A stretch of DNA of 35,885 nucleotides from Priapulus caudatus (taxonomy: Eukaryota > Priapulida > Priapulimorpha > Priapulimorphida > Priapulidae): NCBI RefSeq assembly GCF_000485595.1, contig NW_014577223.1, positions 76,026-111,910 on the forward strand, read 5' to 3'. The first letter of the stretch is position 1. Every line of letters starts with the position of its first letter. This document shows, in pieces, positions 28,801 through 32,043 of the stretch. The translations under genes were made by a program, and so were the position numbers. The notes below the pieces were generated by a model. The model made no database searches. It saw only the letters and a program-made list of their open reading frames with translations, and was not told the DNA's origin.

Positions 28801-31259
28801 GGAAAGCCAAGAGGGGTCATATAATACTAACACTGTATCTCGAACAAAAACTGATTATGTTGCACATATATAGCCCTAAATATCTGAAAACTAAAATGAA
28901 TATCTAAATAACTGAATATCCCCATGAATCATGGCACGATATAGGATAAATCAAATTACAATATTTCACCTTCCAATGTCAATGAAGACAATGACAAGTA
29001 GGGGCCTAGGCCTAGCCAGTAATGAGTAATGGGTAAACTGGCATATAAGAAAATTCACTGCCACTGTTACTGAGTAAGGCATATGGGTATGGTGATTAGC
29101 ATGTAAAACTAAGCATTTATAAACACTTCTACTACAAGTTCTGCTACTGCTACTGCTACTGCTACAAGCTCCAACTGCTACTGCTACAAGTTCTACTACA
29201 AGTTCTACTACAACTACAACTTACAAGTTCTAGTACTACTACTAGTTCTACTAGACCGAATAATTCTGTCCCATATAACCTTTTTTATATTTTGGTGAGG
29301 GTTATATTGGGGACCAATATAACCCTCACCAAAATATAACAAGAGCCGCAGAGCGTCTGGGCTCATCTGAGGTCTGTTGCTAGGTTGATAAACGTAACAT
29401 TTAAGTTGCTGCGTAGTGACACCTTTGTTAGGCGCAGATATGCAGATACGCATTGCGTACACATCCTTTCAGCAACCTTCTGCATTCTGCATAACTCCCA
29501 AATCCCAATGTGTGATACAATCGCCGTGCCTGAAACTAATGTTTTATGGTGCATTGTGACCCTAACCCTATTAAAACAAAAACAAAACAGGTAGGCCAGG
29601 GATTAGTGGACGAATAAGCTCAAGAACGTACACATTTGCGTCTATATTGGTGCCAAAATTTGATGAGAAAATTAAGTCTGGGAAATCCACAGCCTCACTC
29701 CTGGGTAATTATTTGAAGCTAGTGACTATTCCAACTATTCATAATGTACACTACAGAATCTCATATATAACTCATCTCATTATCTCCTAAGTAAGCATTG
29801 TTCAAGTAAGAGTTATGTGTGGAATTTCACTGTAAAATGGGAGCGTTCCACAACCACAGGTACTCGCCAACGCAGTTGAGAAACAAATCAATGTTTAACC
29901 CTCCTACAGGCTGCAATAGAGAGCTGCCACCTGTACCTAATTAACGCCAGGCAAAAACTACACCATTACTATCACCACTACATGCACTGGCAGTGGCCAC
30001 TGGCAGTGGCATATTAAAACACACTGACAGTACAGAATGCCATAGAAATTATACGATTTAAGGAGCATAAACCTTCTTCAAGCAAATTTAGCTTTGAAAT
30101 TTCACTGAGACATTGTAGCCTCATACATCCAGGCATGTATAGATTCTACTAGCAAACCCAGCAGTCAAATTCTTTCTAACACAGTAACAGTTAACAATCC
30201 ATGTTTAAATCCCTCCTCTTGAGGGGTCAAAAGGTTATCAGACACTTACTCTTCGACCGTCAGTGGAAAGCACATTTCATGGTCCTTTCAATAAAGCCAT
30301 AAAAATGGTAGGTCACCGATGAAACAAAAAAGTTTTCCAATTGCTCCGTCAGACCATGTCCTCAGAAAATGTCTAAAATCTGCCCTGTGCCCTTTGACTG
30401 TGACCTCCAATTTCGGCACAGTGATGGCTTTTCCTACCATGATGCTATACACCGACTTTCACAAGCCTAGGTCGAGCCGTTAGATTTGTGCCGCAATTCT
30501 GCATTTCCTTCCTATACCTTAAGTTAAGGAGTGAATGTTCCCCTTATTTTACACCTCTTGACCTTTGACCTTTGACTTGACCCCAGCTTCGACATCCCAA
30601 CTCGTTTTCGGATTACCCCCCACGTCCCGAATATCGTGACCGTACGTCGAGCGGTTAAGATTTGTGCCCAACTGTTGACGCGCACGGACGCACGGACGGA
30701 CCACGGACGCACGGACGATCATGCGATTCTACAAGCTGCATCTGACTATGTCAGATGAGCTAAAAAAGGTTATATGGGACAGAATTATTCGGTCTACTAG
30801 TTCTACGGGTACAAGTAGCGTTTACACACCCATGTCGTGAGTTTGGTTAGGGTTAGGTTAGGGTTAGGGTTTTTAAACCTGGGGTTGTCAAATAGGAATG
30901 GGCCGTTCTACGTACTGTGCTGAGGCAATTTTTAGTAAATCCACGATGGCACTTCAACTCACAGTCACTGCTACATATGATACATGATTACTTATTTAAT
31001 ATGGAGCATAATTCACAATTCGTAATAAAAATAATTATCTCACACTTTATACATAAATAGTAATAGAATGATTTTAAATCAATGTACTCACGTCAACATC
31101 CAGCTGCAATTCTTTGATTGTGCCCGTGCCATTGTATAAGTCAATACTCAACTGATTCAAGCTCAGCTTTTCCTGTAGAAACTGACCCAAATAACGTTGC
31201 AGTAAATATCTGCAGGCTCTTTTCTTTATTGAGTCTGTCCATGGAAAGTACCAAGGCAT
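259..31259 (-). CDS. ATG2: ATG2 autophagy lipid-transfer protein, complete gene, 40 coding exons
   Basis: ATG2 is a rod-shaped chorein-type protein that moves phospholipids from the ER to the growing phagophore, working with WIPI and ATG9 proteins. Spliced by hand, 40 exons give 6,102 nt (2,033 residues plus TGA) with all GT-AG junctions and phases agreeing; known animal ATG2 proteins are about 1,900-2,100 residues. The N-terminus [20 protein letters not shown] leads the chorein region (about 1-115). Other blocks I recognise from the family are FPIADLRPE (718-726), [16 protein letters not shown] (852-867), FCII preceded by DDEE (1427-1434, LC3/GABARAP-interacting motif), [14 protein letters not shown] (1667-1680), [11 protein letters not shown] (1865-1875) and [11 protein letters not shown] (1981-1991). 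The start has A at -3 and matches the family N-terminus; no upstream start is needed. There is one copy with no frameshift. No exact AATAAA was found in the 258 bp after the stop. The UTRs are not defined. Confidence 0.96.
490..868. other. Intron 39, no recognised element
   Basis: AT-rich intron. I found no repeat, RNA gene or coding similarity. Short ORFs on the plus strand here are chance. Confidence 0.7.
869..1015 (-). CDS. ATG2: ATG2 exon 39, residues 1909-1957
   Basis: Acceptor ctctttacag, donor gtaagg, phases 0/0. [16 protein letters not shown] and [18 protein letters not shown] match TAETVYDILSPAAPV and [18 protein letters not shown]. Confidence 0.96.
1072..1360 (+). repeat. Degenerate ATTACC/ATCATT simple-repeat tract in intron 38
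   Basis: Plus strand is rich in short imperfect units such as ccattacc, catcatt and attaacatt with almost no G. It creates a meaningless 120-codon ORF. It looks like a decayed microsatellite. Confidence 0.75.
1443..1597 (-). CDS. ATG2: ATG2 exon 38, residues 1857-1908
   Basis: Acceptor gccatgcag, donor gtgagg, phases 1/0. It contains [20 protein letters not shown]. An AG six nucleotides further in (gtgcaag) would also keep the frame but would drop two residues (VQ) that align with the family FQ before GVKDLFWLP, so the first AG is preferred. Confidence 0.96.
1598..1926. other. Intron 37, nothing recognised
   Basis: Pyrimidine-rich on the plus strand near 1840-1920. No repeat family or coding similarity seen. 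Confidence 0.65.
1927..2048 (-). CDS. ATG2: ATG2 exon 37, residues 1816-1857
   Basis: Acceptor atttttcag, donor gtaaat, phases 2/1. [19 protein letters not shown] and [14 protein letters not shown] match LLGVDKVLGYALNEWLQDI and LLGGVGPMHSVVQL. Confidence 0.96.
2101..2621. mobile_element. Foldback MITE copy A (intron 36)
   Basis: It starts taaagggatactt and ends atatcccttta, giving imperfect terminal inverted repeats. Inside, aagttgcgcattgc...cagaccgaggg is mirrored by ccctcagtctg...gcgcaactt, so most of the 521 bp folds back. A diverged copy in the opposite orientation lies at 25011-25606. There is no ORF. It is non-autonomous, and I did not assign a superfamily. Confidence 0.85.
2693..2845 (-). 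CDS. ATG2: ATG2 exon 36, residues 1765-1816
   Basis: Acceptor ctttttag, donor gtatgc, phases 2/2. [39 protein letters not shown] and YRHG are strongly conserved. Confidence 0.97.
3106..3307 (-). CDS. ATG2: ATG2 exon 35, residues 1698-1765
   Basis: Acceptor cacttcag, donor gtaatt, phases 1/2. It is an acidic, Gln/Glu-rich linker ending in [10 protein letters not shown] (family QQPIYFRE). Confidence 0.93.
3610..3781 (-). CDS. ATG2: ATG2 exon 34, residues 1641-1698
   Basis: Acceptor atttttcag, donor gtagat, phases 0/1. It contains [19 protein letters not shown], the diagnostic block of the ATG2/VPS13 C-terminal region. Confidence 0.97.
3782..4133. other. Intron 33, nothing recognised
   Basis: Ordinary AT-rich intron sequence. 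Intron 34 (3308-3609) is similar; no repeats or RNA genes were seen in either. Confidence 0.65.
4134..4301 (-). CDS. ATG2: ATG2 exon 33, residues 1585-1640
   Basis: Acceptor ccttctctag, donor gtgagt, phases 0/0. [20 protein letters not shown] is a near copy of [20 protein letters not shown]. It was hidden because no ATG lies upstream in frame. Confidence 0.96.
4536..4741 (-). CDS. ATG2: ATG2 exon 32, residues 1516-1584
   Basis: Acceptor tcatttcag, donor gtacag, phases 1/0. It ends with [12 protein letters not shown] (family MEIQLSK). The acceptor is preceded by a perfect 20-bp hairpin 24 bp upstream. Confidence 0.94.
4766..4809. repeat. Perfect 20-bp hairpin beside the exon 32 acceptor
   Basis: Arms 4766-4785 and 4790-4809 are exact reverse complements around loop tatt. 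On the transcript the hairpin lies 24-68 nt upstream of the exon 32 acceptor, overlapping the usual branch-point zone. Confidence 0.9.
5043..5262 (-). CDS. ATG2: ATG2 exon 31, residues 1443-1516
   Basis: Acceptor cttatttcag, donor gtaaag, phases 0/1. [20 protein letters not shown] and [11 protein letters not shown] match LRAPAHFPVPSTRVVLREVS and LVWHLYGGRDF. Confidence 0.96.
5263..5743. other. Intron 30 with an AT-dinucleotide patch
   Basis: Positions about 5540-5585 are TA-rich (atatatata). The remainder shows no recognised element. Confidence 0.65.
5744..5967 (-). CDS. ATG2: ATG2 exon 30, residues 1368-1442, LIR and WIPI-binding region
   Basis: It encodes [20 protein letters not shown] after an acidic run is the LC3/GABARAP-interacting motif (vertebrate DEFCILDAPGLGI), next to the WIPI-binding stretch. 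Donor gtgagt, phase 0. The acceptor is ctctcaag behind a long pyrimidine tract; AG dinucleotides at 5966-5965 (3 nt downstream, in frame) and three later ones compete, and the later three break the frame. Confidence 0.93.
6119..6238 (+). repeat. 84-bp tandem repeat, left part
   Basis: One and a half units. The segment 6165-6238 (cagttttaaactgcgtatag to gattacagaa) is identical to 11596-11669 on the far side of the 5.4-kb insertion block. Confidence 0.88.
6255..6340 (+). repeat. Short tandem repeat gtgggttttcggacta
   Basis: Three to four imperfect 16-bp units (gtgggttttcggactagt, gtgggctttcggactatt, and a diverged fourth with ccgtcggactagc). Confidence 0.8.
6545..6628. repeat. Short foldback HP1
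   Basis: Arms 6545-6579 and 6594-6628 (about 35 bp, a few mismatches) contain tactatagcccgc and agctgccgca. It is related to HP2 at 7537-7610. Confidence 0.85.
7028..7483. mobile_element. MITE with TGACGTCA in both terminal repeats
   Basis: Left 7028-7090 (ctatagagtaccgaagtg, tgacgtcacg, ggttctacaca) is mirrored by 7422-7483, an inverted repeat of about 62 bp with small changes. The 456-bp body is AT-rich with A and T runs and no ORF. Confidence 0.85.
7537..7610. repeat. Short foldback HP2
   Basis: Arms 7537-7570 and 7577-7610 of 34 bp, loop gcagga, with core tagtaact.tagcccgcgtac. It overlaps the left end of the large palindrome by a few bases and has no mirror copy at the right end. Confidence 0.88.
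7758..7871 (-). other. 37-codon ORF in the left palindrome arm
   Basis: Reads [20 protein letters not shown]... ending in DQN. A donor-like gtgaga follows the SPF codons, so it might be a captured first exon. There is no match that I recognise, and its function is unknown. Confidence 0.25.
11325..11438 (+). other. 37-codon ORF in the right palindrome arm
   Basis: Mirror copy of 7758-7871, with one amino-acid change (V to A at residue 4). Being intact in both arms is weak evidence because the arms are about 99% identical overall. Confidence 0.25.
11596..11762 (+). repeat. 84-bp tandem repeat, right part
   Basis: Two units (11596-11679 and 11680 onward), the second diverged (agcgtatagtatgcccccca). 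It continues the array interrupted after 6238. Confidence 0.88.
11862..11988 (-). CDS. ATG2: ATG2 exon 29, residues 1326-1368
   Basis: Acceptor ggttgcag, donor gtgagt, phases 0/1. It includes [15 protein letters not shown] and a Ser-Pro tail, as in the linker before the LIR of other ATG2 proteins. The palindrome-bearing intron 29 follows. Confidence 0.92.
12297..12615 (-). repeat. Minisatellite of 64-66 bp carrying splice-donor copies (intron 28)
   Basis: About five units. Two central units (12457-12520, 12521-12584) are almost identical; outer ones are diverged. On the minus strand each unit has a sequence like the exon 28 end: ccaag/gtaacc at the true donor, cacag/taacc in two units, ccaag/gtaaag in one and ccaag/ggaacc in the last. 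Confidence 0.88.
12612..12829 (-). CDS. ATG2: ATG2 exon 28, residues 1253-1325
   Basis: Acceptor ttctcatag, donor gtaacc, phases 1/0. [14 protein letters not shown] and [15 protein letters not shown] match YVCVLDVDLLELVI and CSNNVVHVHSCADSC. The donor sits in the first unit of a minisatellite that repeats it into intron 28. Confidence 0.96.
13028..13098 (-). CDS. ATG2: ATG2 exon 27, residues 1229-1253
   Basis: Seventy-one nucleotides, acceptor gttctctag, donor gtgagt, phases 2/1. [16 protein letters not shown] matches family RFILDDSALYLSDKCE. Confidence 0.96.
13099..13557. other. Intron 26, nothing recognised
   Basis: AT-rich sequence with no visible repeat structure or coding similarity. 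Confidence 0.65.
13558..13650 (-). CDS. ATG2: ATG2 exon 26, residues 1198-1229
   Basis: Acceptor tgcttgcag, donor gtattt, phases 2/2. [20 protein letters not shown] is close to family PLYLPVRVLITAETFTLSSN. Confidence 0.96.
13810..13916 (-). CDS. ATG2: ATG2 exon 25, residues 1163-1198
   Basis: Acceptor actcctag, donor gtgggt, phases 0/2. [15 protein letters not shown] and [10 protein letters not shown] match LLEFLDVLDDPVLGY and HLFSCSVDYR. Confidence 0.96.
14091..14171 (-). CDS. ATG2: ATG2 exon 24, residues 1136-1162
   Basis: Twenty-seven codons between acceptor gtacacag and donor gtaagt, phases 0/0. [20 protein letters not shown] continues the family block EFLVTLRLHKATLRHYM across the 1.8-kb intron 23. 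Confidence 0.94.
14376..14712. mobile_element. hAT-like MITE (intron 23)
   Basis: It begins aggggtgggacgattcatc and ends cttcccacctct, inverted-repeat ends of the kind seen in many animal hAT MITEs, with repeated atatcgat/atcgtga subterminal motifs. It is 337 bp with no ORF. I could not see a clean 8-bp target duplication. Confidence 0.7.
14713..15939. other. Rest of intron 23
   Basis: 14743-14930 is a degenerate ACT/ATT/ACC simple repeat. 15000-15939 shows no recognised repeat, RNA or coding sequence; the ATG2 reading passes from exon 23 to 24 without a missing block. Confidence 0.65.
15940..16139 (-). CDS. ATG2: ATG2 exon 23, residues 1069-1135
   Basis: Acceptor tttcaacag, donor gtgcga, phases 1/0. 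It ends in [16 protein letters not shown], the equivalent of LSTAVRIHLDPHKNVK. Confidence 0.95.
16338..16488 (-). CDS. ATG2: ATG2 exon 22, residues 1019-1069
   Basis: Acceptor tctgtgtag, donor gtagtt, phases 0/1. It encodes [20 protein letters not shown] and FALFHR, matching family HGELVLDMEHGTLFSV and ATLYHR. Confidence 0.95.
16582..16850 (+). repeat. GATA/GACA microsatellite (intron 21)
   Basis: About 270 bp of GATA units with GACA patches and catatagctagata interruptions that recur about 60 bp apart (16622 and 16682). It produces YLSI-repeat ORFs on the minus strand. Confidence 0.97.
17037..17194 (-). CDS. ATG2: ATG2 exon 21, residues 966-1018
   Basis: Acceptor ttgattacag, donor gtaaga, phases 1/0. 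It opens with the acidic run DSDSESEDE (vertebrate DSDSDDEDA) and then [20 protein letters not shown]. Confidence 0.95.
17342..17493 (-). CDS. ATG2: ATG2 exon 20, residues 915-966
   Basis: Acceptor atttttag, donor gtaagg, phases 2/1. [13 protein letters not shown] matches family INNDLLMWEPADL, and [13 protein letters not shown] leads into the acidic stretch of exon 21. Confidence 0.94.
17657..17961. mobile_element. Mariner-type MITE with TA target duplication (intron 19)
   Basis: Ends caggttgagcaccccttatt and gagaggtgctcaacttg are inverted repeats of about 27 bp, flanked by TA at 17655-17656 and 17962-17963. It is 305 bp with no transposase. The inner part includes atgggacccaagttt and attttctgcatgaa. 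Confidence 0.87.
17991..18133 (-). CDS. ATG2: ATG2 exon 19, residues 868-915
   Basis: Acceptor gtttatag, donor gtgtgc, phases 0/2. [10 protein letters not shown] and [18 protein letters not shown] match family MVIPGDPEEM and VHIFLPSKEVYESIYNR. Confidence 0.96.
18375..18546 (-). CDS. ATG2: ATG2 exon 18, residues 810-867
   Basis: Acceptor tatcacag, donor gtaact, phases 2/0. It ends with [19 protein letters not shown], nearly the same as the vertebrate [19 protein letters not shown]. Confidence 0.96.
18940..19031 (+). repeat. CA/CACACG microsatellite (intron 17)
   Basis: Alternating purine-pyrimidine tract (acacgc units) of about 90 bp. It ends 25 bp before the donor of exon 17 on the minus strand. 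Confidence 0.97.
19057..19168 (-). CDS. ATG2: ATG2 exon 17, residues 773-810
   Basis: Acceptor ttgttctag, donor gtgaaa, phases 1/2. It encodes a basic, Ser-rich loop ending in EEFDWPR. The donor is 25 bp from the CA-type microsatellite in intron 17. Confidence 0.9.
19430..19700 (-). CDS. ATG2: ATG2 exon 16, residues 683-773
   Basis: The longest exon. Acceptor acaattcag, donor gtgagt, phases 0/1. It carries [27 protein letters not shown] is one of the most conserved ATG2 blocks, seen also in VPS13-like proteins. Confidence 0.96.
19818..20000 (-). CDS. ATG2: ATG2 exon 15, residues 622-682
   Basis: Acceptor catgagcag, donor gtacgt, phases 0/0. [20 protein letters not shown] corresponds to the conserved ELALDLANFQADVELGALD strand. 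Confidence 0.94.
20001..20426. other. Intron 14 with an AT palindromic patch
   Basis: 20307-20365 holds gattcgatagattata...tatatagattcgatt, an AT/ATT-rich patch. Nothing else recognised. Confidence 0.65.
20427..20507 (-). CDS. ATG2: ATG2 exon 14, residues 595-621
   Basis: Twenty-seven whole codons between acceptor acgtttcag and donor gtatgt, phases 0/0. It contains [17 protein letters not shown]. Confidence 0.9.
20508..20862. other. Intron 13, pyrimidine-rich
   Basis: 20660-20770 is C/T-rich on the plus strand. No element or RNA gene recognised. Confidence 0.65.
20863..21043 (-). CDS. ATG2: ATG2 exon 13, residues 534-594
   Basis: Acceptor ctccccag, donor gtatgt, phases 2/0. It encodes [19 protein letters not shown], which fits the family segment of paired strands ending in a VLECL-like block. 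Confidence 0.93.
21235..21460. mobile_element. Inverted-repeat element enclosing a TTAGGG tract (intron 12)
   Basis: 21235-21276 (gtacccagggtacagtccgg...gtaccctgg) is mirrored by 21419-21460. Four variants of the motif gtac..tccgg(t/c)ata occur. Inside, 21287-21349 is an imperfect (TTAGGG)n tract. Confidence 0.75.
21508..21646 (-). CDS. ATG2: ATG2 exon 12, residues 488-534
   Basis: Acceptor cttccacag, donor gtgagt, phases 1/2. It ends in [11 protein letters not shown], matching the family block FQRACPCSHVRL. Its donor lies about 47 bp from an inverted-repeat element in intron 12. Confidence 0.94.
21774..21982. mobile_element. Small MITE (intron 11)
   Basis: Left gcccgttgtcagaaacaaaa and right ttttgtttctgacaatgggc form an inverted repeat of about 45 bp that includes aattagtc. 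It is about 209 bp with no ORF. Confidence 0.85.
22261..22374 (-). CDS. ATG2: ATG2 exon 11, residues 450-488
   Basis: Acceptor ttgccctgcag, donor gtgagt, phases 1/1. It contains [19 protein letters not shown], matching the family LLKMTLGGVTLTLL strand. Confidence 0.93.
22375..22832. other. Intron 10, nothing recognised
   Basis: AT-rich, without evident repeat or coding content. Confidence 0.65.
22833..22862 (-). CDS. ATG2: ATG2 exon 10, 30-nt microexon, residues 440-450
   Basis: Thirty nucleotides between acceptor cattttcag and donor gtaagc, phases 1/1, encoding PYGNYFYTG. It keeps the frame between exons 9 and 11, but the frame would also hold without it, so constitutive use is inferred rather than forced. 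Confidence 0.75.
22933..23166 (+). repeat. Dispersed repeat, copy 1 (intron 9)
   Basis: A 234-bp unit starting gagccgcagagcgtctgggc and ending ccctaaccctaaccctatta, followed by an aaaacaaaac tail. It is close in sequence to 29343-29574. The tail suggests retroposition, but I see no tRNA-like promoter boxes. Confidence 0.85.
23422..23541 (-). CDS. ATG2: ATG2 exon 9, residues 400-440
   Basis: Acceptor tttgtttcag, donor gtgagt, phases 1/1. It is rich in Ser, Thr and Asp ([18 protein letters not shown], then a Ser-rich run), as in the poorly conserved linker of other ATG2 proteins. Confidence 0.92.
23542..23872. other. Intron 8, nothing recognised
   Basis: No repeat or RNA gene found apart from a short gcatgcatgcat run near 23651-23662. 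Confidence 0.6.
23873..24025 (-). CDS. ATG2: ATG2 exon 8, residues 349-400
   Basis: Acceptor tgccacag, donor gtgagc, phases 1/1. It includes [20 protein letters not shown], which aligns with the family helix before the disordered linker. Confidence 0.93.
24227..24323 (-). CDS. ATG2: ATG2 exon 7, residues 317-349
   Basis: Acceptor ttttgcag, donor gtgaag, phases 0/1. It encodes [20 protein letters not shown], a beta-strand pair typical of the lipid groove. Confidence 0.93.
24619..24762 (-). CDS. ATG2: ATG2 exon 6, residues 269-316
   Basis: Acceptor tatccacag, donor gtaaat, phases 0/0. It contains [15 protein letters not shown], equivalent to MVKLKQNEAFPGPK in vertebrate ATG2. Confidence 0.95.
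25011..25606. mobile_element. Foldback MITE copy B (intron 5)
   Basis: Starts taaagggatagt and ends gatgccttta. Its reverse complement follows copy A at 2101-2621 block by block (ggtggcgccact, gctacagactgaggg, gtttcttattcattaattta), with many substitutions and indels, so it is an older relative in the opposite orientation. Confidence 0.85.
25607..26192. other. Rest of intron 5
   Basis: Two imperfect copies of a segment like caaaattgaac..aatccattgtgtta lie near 25614-25660 and 25692-25730. Nothing else is recognised here or in 24763-25010. Confidence 0.5.
26193..26400 (-). CDS. ATG2: ATG2 exon 5, residues 199-268
   Basis: Acceptor cacttcag, donor gtgagt, phases 2/0. It opens with [12 protein letters not shown], matching the family block RLEYCDEA, and continues with an acidic, Ser-rich loop. 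Confidence 0.95.
26574..26676 (-). CDS. ATG2: ATG2 exon 4, residues 165-199
   Basis: Acceptor catttcag, donor gtggga, phases 1/2. It encodes [19 protein letters not shown], the strand after the chorein domain. It has no start codon of its own and was found by filling the gap between exons 3 and 5. Confidence 0.93.
26677..27218. other. Intron 3, nothing recognised
   Basis: AT-rich. A 64-codon plus-strand ORF at 26773 has no recognised similarity. Intron 2 up to the exon 2 boundary (27375-27853) is equally featureless. Confidence 0.65.
27219..27374 (-). CDS. ATG2: ATG2 exon 3, residues 113-165
   Basis: Acceptor tttccag, donor gtgaga, phases 1/1. It contains [12 protein letters not shown] and [12 protein letters not shown], both conserved in animal ATG2. 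Confidence 0.96.
27854..28022 (-). CDS. ATG2: ATG2 exon 2, residues 57-113
   Basis: Acceptor tttacag, donor gtgaaa, phases 0/1. It contains [20 protein letters not shown], a hallmark of the chorein/VPS13-ATG2 N-terminal fold. Confidence 0.96.
28158..28393. mobile_element. MITE with long inverted ends (intron 1)
   Basis: Left end contains gcaagccgacttgactggaa and gcaactgg; the right end is the inverse ccagttgc and ttccagtcgagtcggctcgc. It is about 236 bp, more GC-rich than its surroundings, with terminal taaagggg/ccccttaa. Confidence 0.85.
28394..29253. other. Intron 1, middle part
   Basis: 29130-29250 is a CTA/CTG/ACT trinucleotide-rich tract. The rest shows nothing recognised. Confidence 0.65.
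29287..29337. repeat. Perfect 24-bp hairpin
   Basis: Arms 29287-29310 and 29314-29337 pair exactly around a 3-nt loop (gga). Confidence 0.93.
29343..29574 (+). repeat. Dispersed repeat, copy 2 (inside the intron 1 element)
   Basis: 232 bp, closely similar to 22933-23166. It ends in ccctaaccctatta and an aaaacaaaaacaaaac tail. Confidence 0.85.
30840..30872 (+). repeat. TTAGGG telomere-like tract (intron 1)
   Basis: ggttagggttaggttagggt, about five units, 220 bp from the donor of exon 1 on the plus-strand map. Confidence 0.9.
31092..31259 (-). CDS. ATG2: ATG2 exon 1, residues 1-56
   Basis: Starts at the ATG (31259-31257) and ends in the family-typical LQLDVD before donor gtgagt, phase 0. It encodes the first part of the chorein region, which in known ATG2 forms the ER-facing lipid-entry end. 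[20 protein letters not shown] is the clearest match. Confidence 0.97.
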
Positions 31260-32043
31260 TATATTTGCTATACGAACAGATGCAAGTATAATACCTGAAA
31301 GCTACAAAATGTAAACAGATTCATCTGTGTAAGATCGTCATCGATCGGAACGTATCGTATAGTATCGTACGTAGCGTAGCGTCAGAATTTCAGCTGGCGT
31401 AACCGAATAATCACATTATATTACACCGCACTGTTCGATGCAATAAAATAACCTTGGGCCACACATAGAAATCTATATACTAACAAGTGCTATATATAAA
31501 GTATATATATATATAAACATCATTTTATATAAACTATATATGTTAGTATAATATAGATATCTATGGGGCCACACACTGACACATATGTATACGCGCCGCT
31601 CGCACGCATGCCGCACACACCGCACGCGCGCGGGGTTTTAGCAGGATATAGCTCACATATTAAACACATGTGGAACTTTCTAATATCTTCTTAGATGAAT
31701 TAGAGTGCGTGACACCCTGGCTTAGGTGACACTAGCGTGCGTATGTATAGGGCTTTACTCCACGGTGTCCCGCATGCGGGACCATACCTACCACAATGAA
31801 ATCCAGTCTTATTGCTCTGCAGTTTCGGCTGAAGAAGCGGTAGTTCGGTCGGCCGCTAGAACACGTCTGCTATCTTCAGAAATGCAGACATCCCGTGACC
31901 CCATTAAAACCTCACCCGTTCTGACTCTGTGCTTGTGCACAAACGAAATGAATCTCCAACGTGGTCCACTGGTTTTTATTGCCACGGAAAGCTACGTTAG
32001 CTTCCTTGTCTGGCTATGTGTGCTATTACAATAATCCGTGAGT
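31260..32043. promoter_or_regulatory. 5' flank of ATG2, probable promoter region
   Basis: The ATG2 promoter and 5' UTR must begin here or further out, but no TATA box, initiator or UTR intron can be fixed. Visible structure: an imperfect AT-rich inverted repeat (31471-31558, atctatatactaac...gttagtata) and an alternating CG/CA tract (31590-31637). Confidence 0.4.

Larger units (their letters stand above)
29254..30794. mobile_element. Composite TIR element with TA target duplication (intron 1)
   Basis: Ends gaccgaataattctgtccca and tgggacagaattattcggtc are exact inverted repeats (about 32 bp with the adjoining tataacctttttt), flanked by TA at 29252-29253 and 30795-30796. Inside are a perfect hairpin (29287-29337), copy 2 of a dispersed repeat (29343-29574) and an acggacgcacgg repeat (30679-30717), a signature seen in repeats of many marine invertebrates. 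No transposase. Confidence 0.88.
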
